Shown piece by piece: positions 22,580 through 33,930 of a DNA stretch of 64,000 nucleotides. Each line of letters starts with the position of its first letter. Within the stretch, counting starts at the first letter, position 1. Source of the stretch: Lucinisca nassula (Eukaryota > Mollusca > Bivalvia > Lucinida > Lucinidae); NCBI GenBank assembly GCA_963580285.1, contig OY757011.1:202695644-202759643 (forward strand), written 5' to 3'. Under the pieces are notes generated by a model. The model ran no database searches and was not told the DNA's origin. It saw only the letters and a program-made list of their open reading frames with translations. The translations under genes were made by a program, and so were the position numbers.

Positions 22580-24530
22580 GAAATTGTTTTTCTACAAAAA
22601 CACAGATGTCTCCCCCTTTTTGATCTCTAAGTATGACCTTGACATTGAAGGTACTGACCTGGGTCTTGTGTGCAACACGTCATCTGATGAAGGTGAACAT
22701 TTCTGCAAAGTAACTTTAAAAAGTCCATCAAGAAATAAGAAAGTTATTGACCGTACACGAAAAAAAGCCCTTTTTTACCTTTGACCTCTAAGTTTGACCT
22801 TGACCTTTGAGGTCTCTTGGATCTTGGGCTTAACACATCGACTCATGATGGTTAACATTTCTGCCAAGTATTTTCATAATCCATCAAAGAATAAGAGTTA
22901 TTGACCTTACACGAAAAAAGAGCCCCTTTTTTACCTTTGACCTCTAAGTATGTTTGCTTATTTGATTTGAGGTTTAACGTCCCCGTCAACAATGTAAAGG
23001 TCATTTTGGAGACGTTGCTTCCAATTTTGTGGGACTTTTACCCGAAATTGAGATGAAATGACATGTCAAGCCCTGCCGCCCAATGAAACCAATGGGGTTT
23101 ATAAGCACGGACGAGCCGACTCGCACCGCTTTGCCTGGGCAAGCTTAGATCCTCTAAGTATGACCTTGACATTGGACGTACGGACCTTGGTCTTGCACAC
23201 GACACATCGTCTAATGAAGATGAGCACTTCTTTAAGGTGACTTTAAAAAGTCCATCCAGAAATAAAAATGTTATTGACAGGACACGAAAAAAGACCCTGT
23301 TTTGACCTTGACCTTTAAGTTTGACCTTGACCTTGGAGGTACAAACCTGGGTCATGCGCGCGCCAAATTGTCTTATGGTTGTTAACATTTCTGTCAAGTA
23401 TTTTCAAATTCCATCAAAAAATAAGAAAGTAATTGGCCGAACACGATAAAAGGCCCTTTTTTACCTTTGTTCAAAGTATGACCTTGACATTGGACATACG
23501 GACCTTGGTCTTGCACACGACACGTCGTCTAATGACGATGAAAATTGCAAGGTTACTTCAAAAGTCTATCCAGAAATAAAAAAGTTATTAACTGGACACC
23601 AAAAAAGACCCTTTTTTGACGTTTGACATTTAAGTTTGACCAACCTGGTTATTGGCCGAACACGAAAAAGGACACTTTTTTGTCAGTTGACCTCTAAGTT
23701 TGCCATTGACCTTTGAGGAAACAACGTGGGTCATGAGCGCGGCAGATCGTCTCATGGTGGTTAACATTTCTATAAGTAATTTCAAAATCTATCTAAAAAG
23801 TTTTGGACCGAACAGTAAAAAGGCCCCTTTTTACCTTTGACCTCTAAGTATGCATTTGACCTTCGCGGTACCAACCTGGGTCATGCTCTTGACACATCGT
23901 CTCTTGGTGGTTAGCATTTGCCAACTAATTTCAAAATCCATCTAAAAAATAAGAAATCTAATGACCAAACACGAAAAAGGTCCTTACATTTGACCTCTAA
24001 GTATGATTTTGACAATTAAGGTACCAACCTGGATCAGGCGCGTGACACATTGTCTTATGTTCGTTAACATTTCTGCCAACGAATTTCAAAATCCATCTAA
24101 AAATAAGAAAGTTATTGACCAAAAACGATAAAAATGCCCTTTTTTACCTTAGACCTCTAGGTATGACCTTGACCATTGAGTTACCGACCTGGGTCAAGAG
24201 CGCGACCGTTCGTCTCATTGTGGTTAACATTTCTGCCAAGTAATTTGAAAATCCATCTAAAAATAATAAAGTTATTGGCCGGGCACGATTTGCCCATATA
24301 TATATGCACGATTTTGTGACCGGTCACAAACTTCAAAGGGTAATAGCACAAAAAGTATAAAAGCTAGAGTTATGGTTCTTGCGCTCAGCACGTCCTCTTA
24401 TGGTGATTTATAGTTATATGAAGTTTCGTGGAGGAGGCTTGAATGGTTTTTAAGTTATAGAGCGGACACGATTTTGTAACAGACAGACGACCCGGGAAAA
24501 AAATGTAACCCCGAAAAGGGGGGAGACATA
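22580..24530 (+). repeat. ~160-bp core-repeat array with tail hairpin (pearl-like)
   Basis: About ten units share TTTGACCTCTAAGTATGACC, GTTAACATTTCTGCCAAGTA, AAAATCCATC and AAGTTATTGACC. The end at 24,475-24,530 has ACAGACAGACGACCCGGG and a hairpin ACCCCGAAAAGGGG. Dense in TGACCT half-sites. The same family occurs at 41,460-45,032. Confidence 0.75.
22950..23160 (-). repeat. SINE-B fragment inside the array
   Basis: TTTGATTTGAGGTTTAACGTC to GCTTAGATCCTCTAAGTATG; the array continues on both sides. Confidence 0.7.
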
Positions 24531-24914
24531 GATCCTTTTCGCAGGTCCGTTTCGTTGACCTGTTTTGTTCCGCCGTATATATAGCAGGAGTTTAGAGGTA
24601 TAAAAGGAGTATAGAGGTATATATATCGGGTTGTGTTATCTTTGAATTTATTTGGAAAACGGCTTAACATTTTGCCAACTGTGTAGGCCCTTATCAGACT
24701 TCGCGTCTGTGCCTGCTCTGTTTGACAGTGTCCCGCTGACCCCTAACAAACTGGGTTAAACTGTCGCTGCTATATGTGGACAAAAATAAATTATGACGGT
24801 TCCTCTCATTTCAAGAAAATTTTAACCCTTGTTCTCCAAAATAAATTAGTTTCTGCACGATCGGCCAATGACATTACTTGATTTAAAGTATTCATTCCAA
24901 CTGGCAAACAGAAT

Positions 24915-25217
24915 GTTTGTTTGTTTGATTTGATGTTTAACGTCCCCGTAAACACTGTATAGGTCATTTTGGAGACGTTGCTTCCAATTTTGTGGGACTT
25001 TTACCCGACATTGAGATGAAATGACATCTCAAGACCTGTCGCCCAATGAAACCAATAGGGTTTATAAGCATGGACGGACCAACATACATCGCTTTGCCTG
25101 GGCAGGCATAGATCTTCTAAGCAGTTAACCAGTACTCGTGCGCGGGTCGGTTTAAGCTGTGCGTGGAAGCATCATGCAGCCCATCTATTTCTTCAAGCCC
25201 CGATGGGCGGGGGCCGT
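24915..25217 (-). repeat. SINE-B copy, full length
   Basis: (TTTG)n, TGATGTTTAACGTCCCCG to CCCCGATGGGCGGGGGCCGT; a good reference copy. 24,640-24,770 carries a half CAAACAGTG-type hairpin flank. Confidence 0.75.
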
Positions 25218-25850
25218 GCAAACAGAATGACATTGCTGATCCTGATCAGATGGCTTTTCAGGCTGTTTGGAAAGGAGTTACCGTGTTCATCGGGATATGG
25301 ATTAATGGATCGATGAGCATTTATCTAGAGTGTGAAAGTATACAATTCAAATCATCGGTTTCGATGTACGTTTTTTTCCGACCATCGATTCCGTTTTGTG
25401 TCGGGCATCACGTTAGACTTCGTGTTTTAACATCCTTCTAAACCACACTACATATTGAGAAAAATCGTGTGTACAAGGATAGTCACTATTTTCCCTTTTT
25501 GTCCCCCAAAACCTGGTTTAGGGGTACATGTACTTGTTCGAACCGCCTCAGTGTGGTCGTTCTTCAGCTATGAAGACATGTACTATGTCACACAGGTTTG
25601 ATACTTCTTGATCCGCCTATTCCTGAAACTTTTTCCAAAATGTCAGTTTCTTTTACATCTATCTGATTAATTGCCTACAACAATTTGTGTGGGCAACGGT
25701 AAATGAGCCACGACAATACAAAACATATTTTCGGGATCATTATGTGCATGTCTTCTTCTACCGCACACGTCTCCCCCGCACCATCCACCTACCCCACAAA
25801 TAGATACAATACAATAAACCATAATGAAATGTGCGCTTCCCTGCACATCA
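25218..25850. other. No recognisable gene
   Basis: Faint PAL-MITE remnants (TCGAACCGCCTCAGTG near 25,540). Open frames are short and without domain features. Confidence 0.45.
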
Positions 25851-26096
25851 GGGGCCAGTTGTTCAAAGCATCGTTAGCTTAACGAGCTCGTAAGTGGTCA
25901 ATTTGTTAACTCTTCTAGTAAGTACAATATCGTAAATTTTGGCATTTTTGCTGAAAAAATGTGAGCAGCTTTTGCGGACGCAAAAGCTGCTCACATTTGT
26001 TTTCAGCAAAACTTTCAGCATATTTGCCATATTTAATGATCAAAGTTTTAACGATACGTTAACTAACGACATCGTTAGTTTTGAACAACTGGCCCC
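25851..26096. mobile_element. MITE with CCAGTTGTTCAAA ends, second copy
   Basis: GGGGCCAGTTGTTCAAAGC ... TTTTGAACAACTGGCCCC; inner palindrome AAAATGTGAGCAGCTTTTGC and complement. Inverted relative to 4,406-4,650. Confidence 0.82.
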
Positions 26097-26600
26097 GGGG
26101 CTTTACGAAATAGACTGGGCTGCATGGTGTTTCTGCGCATAGTTGAAACCGACCGAACTTGAGTTCTAGTGAACCGCTTAGGTCTAAGCCTGTCCAGGCT
26201 AAGTGATACGAGTCGGAACGTCCCAAGTTATGAAACCTAGTGGTGTCTGTTGGTGGCAGGGCTTGAGATATGAGCCCCGCCAAGCGAATTTGTGTCTTCG
26301 AGCATTCCGTCATGACAAATTTTAACTGCGCAAGCCCAGCCATTCAGAGGGGCCAGGGATATGGCTTTCTGTCTGAGGGTTCCTCTTGATTCACTGCTTG
26401 TATGAGCGAGCAGCGAAGGTTCTGGCGAGACTGCGCGGATGCGCAGGCTCGCCTGAACCTTCGCTGCTCGCATAGGCGATAAGTACCAAAATCGCTTGAC
26501 GCGGCACATATCATTTCATCTGAAGGTCATGTAAAAATCCCACAAAATCAGAAGCAGCAATAGTGTTGACGGGGACGTAAAACCTCAACTCATACAAACA
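26097..26600 (+). repeat. SINE-B copy split by a MITE
   Basis: Left part GACTGGGCTGCATGGTG to GGCAGGGCTTGAGAT; right part TCATTTCATCTGAAGG to the tail CTCAACTCATACAAACA. The gap holds the element at 26,273-26,505. Confidence 0.65.
26273..26505. mobile_element. MITE with GCCCCGCCAAGCGA ends, second copy
   Basis: AGCCCCGCCAAGCGAA ... TCGCTTGACGCGGC, with the AGCAGCGAAGGTTC hairpin. Inverted relative to 6,866-7,101 and sitting inside a SINE-B copy. Confidence 0.78.
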
Positions 26601-27053
26601 TAAACAATACAATACCTAACAATATAATGTAATACAATGCGCACGTGCACATGCACGTAAACATGCATACACGTACTTACATACATTAACGCACAAAACT
26701 GGGAGGTGACTGGTACCGGAAAAGATATTGCTTGAGTTGTGGTTCCGAATATGCAGCACTTGCCAACCTCAAATCGGTGAACAGTCTAACATGAATAGAT
26801 TGTATTTAACTATCTTTGACACGGCGTGTACATAATTCATATCACCAACAATTAGTTCCAAAACAAGTCATGGGTTCTATTTTCTACAAAGGTTGTGTAT
26901 GAAGGTGTCGCTAGGAAGTCATAATCAGAGTTGACTATGTCTTCAAAGCTGGTTTTAGAATGGATCGGATTTGTAATCTTTGCACCCCACCCGGAACACT
27001 GCTGGGTTTGATGATCGTTCCATCAAGGACATGCTTGAATAAAAATCAAAAAT
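26601..27053. other. No recognisable gene
   Basis: Simple ACAT/GCAC-rich stretch near 26,620-26,690, then unique sequence leading into the 383-bp duplication. Confidence 0.45.
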
Positions 27054-27819
27054 GAGTTCCTTTAAGAGCAATGAAAACATTCATAAGAAAGAAGATGGGT
27101 CATACTACGTAGTTTCGGCTAATAAAGCCTCATCAGTGACCCTGATATGATCCGGCAAAGAAAGCCAGAGGAAGCATACTGCAATTTTGCGAATTTCGAA
27201 TAGGCAGTCGATTCAAAGACTGATATAAATCAAAATGGGGTCCAAATAATTAAAAACCTGTCTAGAATATGAGTCTAAACCAACAATTTATTTCCGATTT
27301 CTCAGAATATTCACGCTGATCTCAAAGGAACAAAAGTAAAATATAAACTGCACTATGGTTGATGTACGGGGAGACGTTTTACGGCCGCCACACGGCACAA
27401 CACCAGCTGCAGTGAAGGCAAATAAAAATCAAAAATGAGTTCCTTTAAGAGCAATGAAAACATTCATAAGAAAGAAGATGGGTCATACTACGTAGTTTCG
27501 GCTAATAAAGCCTCATCAGTGACCCTGATATGATCCGGCAAAGAAAGCCAGAGGAAGCATACTGCAATTTTGCGAATTTCGAATAGGCAGTCGATTCAAA
27601 GACTGATATAAATCAAAATGGGGTCCAAATAATTAAAAACCTGTCTAGAATATGAGTCTAAACCAACAATTTATTTCCGATTTCTCAGAATATTCACGCT
27701 GATCTCAAAGGAACAAAAGTAAAATATAAACTGCACTATGGTTGATGTACGGGGAGACGTTTTACGGCCGCCACACGGCACAACACCAGCTGCAGTGAAG
27801 GCAAATAAAAATCAAAAAT
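27054..27819. repeat. 383-bp perfect tandem duplication
   Basis: Two apparently identical 383-bp units (27,054-27,436; 27,437-27,819), each starting GAGTTCCTTTAAGAGCAATG, with the beginning of a third (AATAAAAATCAAAAATGAG). No open frame of note and no hairpin tail. Confidence 0.92.
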
Positions 27820-28469
27820 GAGTCTTGTACTACAGAGAAAACAAAGAAAACAACTGACAAACAAATCATTGCTATGTAAGTTAAGCTGCAGATACACACT
27901 GCATAAGCATGAATTCAAGGCAATCGCGGCATAGTGGGGACAATGCAAAAGTTCGATCCGTCTCCATGTATACCCACTATCTACTGTGTGGAGAATGGCT
28001 GTCACAGACAGGTCACTATAAGCAGGACAGCTACTGGCCAAAACGATTTATGGCAGTTGTTGACCAAAAATACGTATGGAGAATCAAGGGTATATTTTGA
28101 AAGAAAACTGTCCTGTATTTGGGCAGAAATAGATTTGGTGATATTAAACAAAAAAAACAATGATTTGATACATACATGTAGGTATTTTCTGCAAATTTCT
28201 ACTTGTTCTGTGGACGGGTTTGAAAGCTGTGGCTCACAAAAAGGACATGTATTTTTTAAATCCATTTATTTCTGCGGGATTAGGGGTGACCAGCTTCAGA
28301 ACACGGTAACTACATGTGGATGCTTGTCAACATGGCATTTCTTTATTTTTGATTGACACATCGAAGTCCAAACTATAATTCTAGTTTAAATATTTGGGTC
28401 AACGAGAGTTGTGTCAGAATTTCAGGAAAGGCTATAATGGAAGTTTATGTAAAACATTTGCGAGTGCGG
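27820..28469. other. No supported gene
   Basis: Open frames of up to 140 codons exist (for example 27,934-28,356 plus) but without a recognisable domain, with Cys/Phe-rich composition and overlapping frames on the other strand. I treat them as chance. Confidence 0.4.
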
Positions 28470-28551
28470 GACCATGATGCATGAAGATCATCTATCAGTC
28501 CGAATACCGTGACCATGATGCATGAAGATCATCTATCAGTCCGAATACCGT
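28470..28551. repeat. 41-bp direct tandem repeat (x2)
   Basis: ACCATGATGCATGAAGATC through GTCCGAATACCGTG repeated exactly with a 41-bp period. Confidence 0.92.
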
Positions 28552-28696
28552 GCAGATGTACGATTAAGTAAATGACATACACCTCTGCAAATCCACCTAT
28601 CTTTGCCTGAAGTGGCATGTTCATAATATGGACCTACCGTATTTGACCAAATAATCGAACAATGTGCCTAGACATTTATTTTCTTATCATAAACAT

Positions 28697-28803
28697 CCCA
28701 GCCAGCAACGAAGACGGGCCAACGTCGGGCCGACAGCGATACGACGTGGCAACGTCGTATCGCTGTCGGCCTGACGTTGGCCCGCTGAGGCGTGCTAGCT
28801 GGG
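28697..28803. mobile_element. Fold-back element with CCCAGC(T)AGC ends
   Basis: CCCAGCCAGC ... GCTAGCTGGGG enclosing the inverted ACGGGCCAACGTCGGGCCG / CGGCCTGACGTTGGCCCG and GATACGACGT / ACGTCGTATC. A decayed relative is at 940-1,000. Confidence 0.75.
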
Positions 28804-29974
28804 GTAAGCCTTAGAGTAGGACTGACTAATCAGACCGGAAAATATAATCTACTATATAAGTCCTGTCATTGTGATTAATCACTGAAACTTTGGTCATAAT
28901 TTTACCTTTCTGGCTTTCTGCTAAAGCATGTCTCTTACCATATGTAACACTTTATTGTATGTATTCGGACAGACAGACCTGAACAAACAGTGCAGACTCA
29001 GACTCATCAGGATCCTCACTGCTTGCCACTCATCAAGCTATTTAGACACAACATTGGCTAGAGAATTGTTCTTATCAGCTAATCGATTACTAGCAAATCA
29101 GAAACGAGAATCATTTATGTGGCATTTATCAATCGATTAATTCGCGATAGTCCGATCAGGGAGTGATTTTATTAAGCACACGGCCAGGTACAATTGTATG
29201 TTCTCTATGCCTTCTTTAGACATTTTTGGTTGAAGTCCAATCCAACATGTTCATAGTTGGCATCAGGGGCATGTATATAAAAAATAAACAAGAGGCAGAT
29301 ATGTATATTTCTTTATCGCAAAAGCACAGTAAATTTTATGTGAGAGTGATTTTTGCAACTGCAAATGGCCGAAAAACTTTGAGCACATCTGGAGAGCACA
29401 TTAGAGCACGTGTGCAAATAAGAGCGAATACGGTATTAACGCGATATGATTCAAAGGTCATTTACCAGGTAAATAATAACTATTCATTTGGTAAAATAAC
29501 TTCCTTAAACACGAAAAATACTTCCGCCTTTCCATTAAGCTGTATTGACAAACAATATTTTATTTATGAAACCAAACGCTAGCCAAGGAAATGAATAAAA
29601 GATCTACGAATTGAATTGAATACACCACTCGCCCACCAACAATCCTGATGTGAAGTTTACGAGCAATTTTATCCCATATATGTCTAGCGTCTCATGCAAA
29701 CTATGTGTACCCAGTCCAGAGGCCACAGAACGCGGCGCCTGATCTGGGTATACTCTTTGCTAAAAATATATGCATTTTTCACAACTTACTTCAAAGCAAA
29801 CCCACCTGACACCACTATAATTGAAAATGGACCACTCCAAACTAGCCACATGGAGGAATCTATTGTCATATATGGGTTGATTAATGAAGCACAGAAAATG
29901 CGAAATCGAAAATCTTATAAGCAATTGCTGATGTTGAGTTCACATGTACAGAATTTCTCAATCGACATGTGCTA
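28804..29974. other. No supported gene
   Basis: The longest frame (29,226-29,582 plus, 118 codons) has no domain or signal that I recognise. 29,720-29,760 carries CACAGAACGCGGCGCCTGAT, part of the CAAACAGTG hairpin family. Confidence 0.4.
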
Positions 29975-30262
29975 AAGGCTTGGAGAAATAGACTGAGCTG
30001 CATGATGCTTCTACGCACAGCTGCAACTGACCGCACATGAGTACTGGTAAATTGCTGAGAGAGTCTAAGCCTGTCAGGCAAAGTGGTGCGAGTCGGACCG
30101 TCCCTACATAGAAACTCTTTTGGTTCGTTTACAGGACGACGGGGCTTAAGATGTCATTTCATCTCAAAACCGGGTATAAACCCCATAAAATGGGAAGCAA
30201 TGTCTCCTAAACGACCCCAAACGTGTTTGAGGCGTAAAGCCTCAATTCAAACAAAACAAATG
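29975..30262 (+). repeat. SINE-B copy
   Basis: GACTGAGCTGCATGATGCTTC to TCAATTCAAACAAAAC; diverged. Confidence 0.65.
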
Positions 30263-30603
30263 AAGACGTGTGCAAAAGTGGTCAGCATAAGTGAAAGGTT
30301 GAGTCAGTGCGAAGGTGCTGTACATCGATATGGCTTCAGTAAGACAATGACCTACTGATCTTGCAGCAGCCTGGGAGAGGGATGGGGTGGTGGAGGCTGC
30401 TTTGATTTCTTCTATATTTTGTCTGTCTTGTTCCTGAAGCCCCATTTATTTTGTGAGGCGGTTTTAGATGGACGATTGCCTGAGGCATTGGCCGTTAACC
30501 AACCGGCTGTTGTCAGATACTGCCGGGTGTGTTTGTCGGGGGGGGGGGGGGGGTCTGGTTAACACAATAGAGGGTCCAAAAACAGTTAAGGTAACTGACC
30601 CAT

Positions 30604-30725
30604 CTCACTGTTGTGGTTCTAACGAGAAACCAGGACCTATGTTACGGCGCAGAAAAGAAAAATATTGTATTCCCCCTGTACATTTCCCAGTTTTCTCTTT
30701 AAAAAGTGGGATTTACAAGGTATTC
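30604..30725. mobile_element. PAL-MITE type B, right half
   Basis: GGTTCTAACGAGAAACCAGG, CCAGTTTTCTCTTTAAAAAG and GTGGGATTTACAAGG. A G tract precedes it at 30,539-30,553. Confidence 0.55.
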
Positions 30726-31498
30726 GATTATATCTCGTGTGTAGCATACATGTCATACCAACGGCTAGTATATTAAGCAGGCGCCGAGGTTATAAAACAT
30801 TCATCATGCTTAACTCAGCTGAGCATTGGATTTGTAATGCTCATAATAAAACACAAACAAATCAGGCACTATTCTTGCTCAGATCAGCGCAAAATGTCAT
30901 TTATCCTTCTCATAGTGTTTAGAATGCCAACAAAATTTATGGGCAGGATACATTTCTTGCTCAAGTGAGTTGAGAATGATAAAAAAAGTTTTTTAATCTC
31001 GGGGCCTGTCTTGGTTCAACGGCTCTTTCAACAATGCGTTCATTCATGGTAGCGGATTACATGGATATCCCTTGAAAACTAACGGAATTCATAAAACTGA
31101 ATTTAACCTTTATCGCAAGTGGATTTGAACATTTAGTGCAAAAGAAATTGTCGAGACAATTACAGTGTAGACTCATAGAAATGGTGAGAATCAATAGATG
31201 TCCCCATTTGTTATTAACCCATATATGGCAATGGAATCTTCCGTCTACTAAGTTTGGCGTTGTACATTTCCAGTAACAGGTTTGTCAGATTTGTTTTAGT
31301 TGTGGTTATTGTACAAAAATGTATATTCTCAGTAAACAGTTTAGCCCAAGATCAGACGCCGCTTTCTGCTCCGGGTCTACACTGTTTGGCTAGGCATATA
31401 TGGGTTCGGCAACGTGATGTATATAATTTCTATTCATCACTGAAACAATTATTTCTAATACGTGTGAAACAGCTCGCACTAATAATACTGGTGCAAGA
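30726..31498. other. No supported gene
   Basis: Unique sequence; 31,345-31,390 has a CAAACAGTG-family flank (GATCAGACGCCG, CTACACTGTTTGG). Confidence 0.4.
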
Positions 31499-31650
31499 GT
31501 TTACGGCCCACTAACAACTAAGGTCAAACGGATACGGGACTTCGTCGGATTACAAGACTCATCCGAAAGTCTGGAGAAGCCCGGAATCGAACCCAAGACC
31601 CTAGTGCGTGAGGTGGGTACCCTCACCACCACACCGCGGAGGCTTCTAAA
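31499..31650 (-). mobile_element. tRNA-derived SINE (SINE-C)
   Basis: Minus strand: GCCTCCGCGGTGTGGTGGTG (A box region), B box GGGTTCGATTCC, then a body ending CTTAGTTGTTAGTGGGCCG. Better preserved tRNA head than 13,167-13,320. Confidence 0.72.
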
Positions 31651-31734
31651 TAATAATACTGGTAGACAATTTTTCGATTTCTTTTTTTTTTTCTTTTCAA
31701 TGGAAAAAAAGAAAAAAGAAGGACAGATTAGACG

Positions 31735-31906
31735 ACAGTAAACTCTCAATATCCAGAACACCTATAACTCGTTAACCATGGCTGATTCAAACTCAATTTA
31801 AAGTCCCTATGGAATTTTCCCAACAACTCCCGAAATAAATATACAGTAAAACTTCTATAACTCCAACATGAATAACTCATTAACCATGGCTTATCCGAAC
31901 TCGCTC
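31735..31906. mobile_element. pogo-like MITE fragments
   Basis: CAGTAAACTCTC and CAGTAAAACTTCTATAAC, each followed by ATAACTC(G/A)TTAACCATGG, resemble pogo/Tigger ends and duplicate each other. A TTAA MITE is inserted at their right. Confidence 0.45.
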
Positions 31907-32119
31907 TTAACCCTTGTTCTGCTGAGCCCGGATATGCCTTTTCTTTGAAACAATGTAGATCCAGATCAGATGGCTTCTGAAGAAGCCATCTGATCAGGAT
32001 CTACATTGTTTGTCATTCAGATTGTGAATTTGTTGCAATAATTTGCATCAAGTAATCTGATTGGTTGATAATCGGTAGTGGGTGTGGCATATATGAATTT
32101 TCAGCAGGACAAGGGTTAA
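31907..32119. mobile_element. piggyBac-like MITE, copy C
   Basis: TTAACCCTTGTTCTGCTG ... GACAAGGGTTAA with TTAA at 31,907 and 32,116; central hairpin AATGTAGATCCAGATCAG and complement. Confidence 0.78.
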
Positions 32120-32367
32120 GGGGAATGGATATACCTGGCAAATTAGGACAACTTTCGGGACGTCCTAGTCACAGTTCTATTGGAAAAGAGGTCAACGCTT
32201 AAGGGAAAGAATTTGCTCCTGCAAATTCTTTCTTTTAAGAGTTGACCCCTATTGCCGTGGAAGACAAAAATACTTTCGCAGGAGTTGCCACCTCTGAGTA
32301 TATCAATCAATTCCCCTTAATTGCCTGTGCCAGACCCGGGTAGAAGAACAAGAATTCCGCCGAAGGC

Positions 32368-32373
32368 TATGCC
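32368..32373. repeat. Polinton target site duplication, left
   Basis: TATGCC directly before the AG terminus. The partner TATGTC is at 49,061-49,066: five of six bases match. Polintons typically make 6-bp duplications. Confidence 0.75.
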
Positions 32374-32857
32374 AGTAGTAATAGTATGTGCTCTACGAGC
32401 CCCGAAATTTCCGATGCTCATGATGATTTACGTTGCTTGATGCTGGCTCACGCTGATTAACGATGCTTGTGATATTTACGACCTCAAACCTTCGATAAAT
32501 CGATCCTCGCTTGTCATCAGTTTGACACGTCAGGTACTAAGCTTTAGTGTTGACGAGGCTCAACTACGCGAGCCTCTTCGAACTCCCACTTGTCAAAGTG
32601 GTAGAAGACTCGCCTAAAAAATGCCACATCTGTTAGAGGAAGCAGCACGAACGTTTTGTCCTGATCACTCTAGATGTCAAAACAAACTTGTATGATCACT
32701 GGAAATGATCGTAGGCTTCATTACCGCAAATTGTGGGAATCGAACCCGCAGCCCAATCTTTCGAAAGGACTTTCCAGTATATGCTTTATTGGTTCAGCTT
32801 TATTGATCAAACCAGTTTACATACCAAATTACAAACAACAAGCTCATTGAAAGGCAA
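32374..32857. repeat. Polinton left terminal segment
   Basis: Inverse complement of 48,606-49,060. Contains the end of the left protease (stop at 32,807-32,809), AATAAA signals on the minus strand (32,799-804; 32,785-790) and a tRNA T-arm-like GCGGGTTCGATTCCCAC at 32,733-32,749 (minus). The outermost ~400 bp are non-coding. Confidence 0.85.
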
Positions 32858-33237
32858 TTCTAATGCACTTACGTATGTAACGCGACGCCTGATTGGATAA
32901 CGTCAAAAATTTGCGACAGTATATTCTGCGATATACTGTCGGAAACCCGACGACATCATGTAACGTCGCTTTTCATTGGCTGGCATTTGGTTTTACGCAG
33001 CTCACTGCGCTTGCCGCCTTGTGTAAAATAGTACAATTGTTAGCTTAACAACCGAAAATGTGCATTAGAATGGGGATAACTGTACTGAAAATTGTCATTT
33101 GGGGAGGTAAATCGTCGGTTTTACGGTCGCAAATTACGTTTTACGGCTCCGCTAGCGCGTCGCCGTAAAACGAAATTTCCGACCGTAAAACCTCCGATTT
33201 ACCTCCCCAAATGACAAATTTCAGTACAGTTATCCCC
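32858..33237. mobile_element. Fold-back insertion in the Polinton left arm
   Basis: Two adjoining palindromic units. 32,858-33,070: ATTCTAATGCAC ... GTGCATTAGAAT with an inner GCGACAGTATA / TATACTGTCGG. 33,072-33,237: GGGGATAACTGTACTGAAA ... TTTCAGTACAGTTATCCCC with ~74-bp near-perfect arms and a CGCTAGCG-containing tip. The right arm lacks all of it (joins AAGGCAA to GTTATTGACAT on the matching strand), so it is a later insertion. Confidence 0.8.
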
Positions 33238-33347
33238 TAAGTTATTGACATTTAGCTTGTTCAGGATGCTCTTCATGCTGTCTCCTCTTAGTCCTCGAAG
33301 CCCGTAATAAACGCTAAAATATGTTGTAATCCTGATACCTGAAAATA

Positions 33348-33674
33348 TTAACCCTTCACTTGCTGAATATTCATTTTAGCATTTAACATGTGAGTACAGA
33401 GATATGAGCTGCCAAAAAGGTTTAATTCCCCATTATAAGTTTGTGGGAATTCTAACTTGCATTAACCATTATCTTGATGAATATTCAATTTAGCCACACC
33501 CATTTCTGACTTTGAACCACTCAGATTACTCGATGTAATTTATTCCTACAAATTCATAAACTAAATGTCAAACAGTGTAGATCCTGATCAGATGGCTTCT
33601 TCAGAAGCCATCTGATCTGGATCTACACTGTTTGCAAAGATAGGGGTTGTCGTGAACAGCAAGATAAGGGTTAA
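33348..33674. mobile_element. piggyBac-like MITE, copy D, in the protease
   Basis: Bounded by TTAA at 33,348 and 33,671 with CCCTT ends; an inner TTAACCATTATCTTG (33,462) starts the unit most like copy A, so the left ~110 bp may be a duplicated end. The right arm has an uninterrupted GTTAAC at this place, proving insertion at TTAA. Confidence 0.82.
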
Positions 33675-33930
33675 ATACATAGCCCCTCCCAGATGATATC
33701 AGCCAGGTGCGACAATAACTTCGATGGTATTCAGGTCTTCGATCTAGCGGGTCGAAGAATTCTATGGGGCCCCCTGATCGGAACGAACATTGCTACCCAA
33801 TGGGACCCGCGTTCACCACTCTCGTCCGCATTAAGAACAATAAGTTTACGCGTGTCGTATCCAAACCAACAAATGGAATCGGCTGGATGTGCCACACCGA
33901 CTGCTCGCGATATTTATGAATCTACAGAAT

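Noticed and set aside
27934..28356. 140-codon plus-strand frame
   Set aside because: No domain, no splice or promoter context, and competing open frames on both strands over the same bases.
29226..29582. 118-codon plus-strand frame
   Set aside because: No recognisable motif, low-complexity flanks, no supporting exon signals; left as unsupported.
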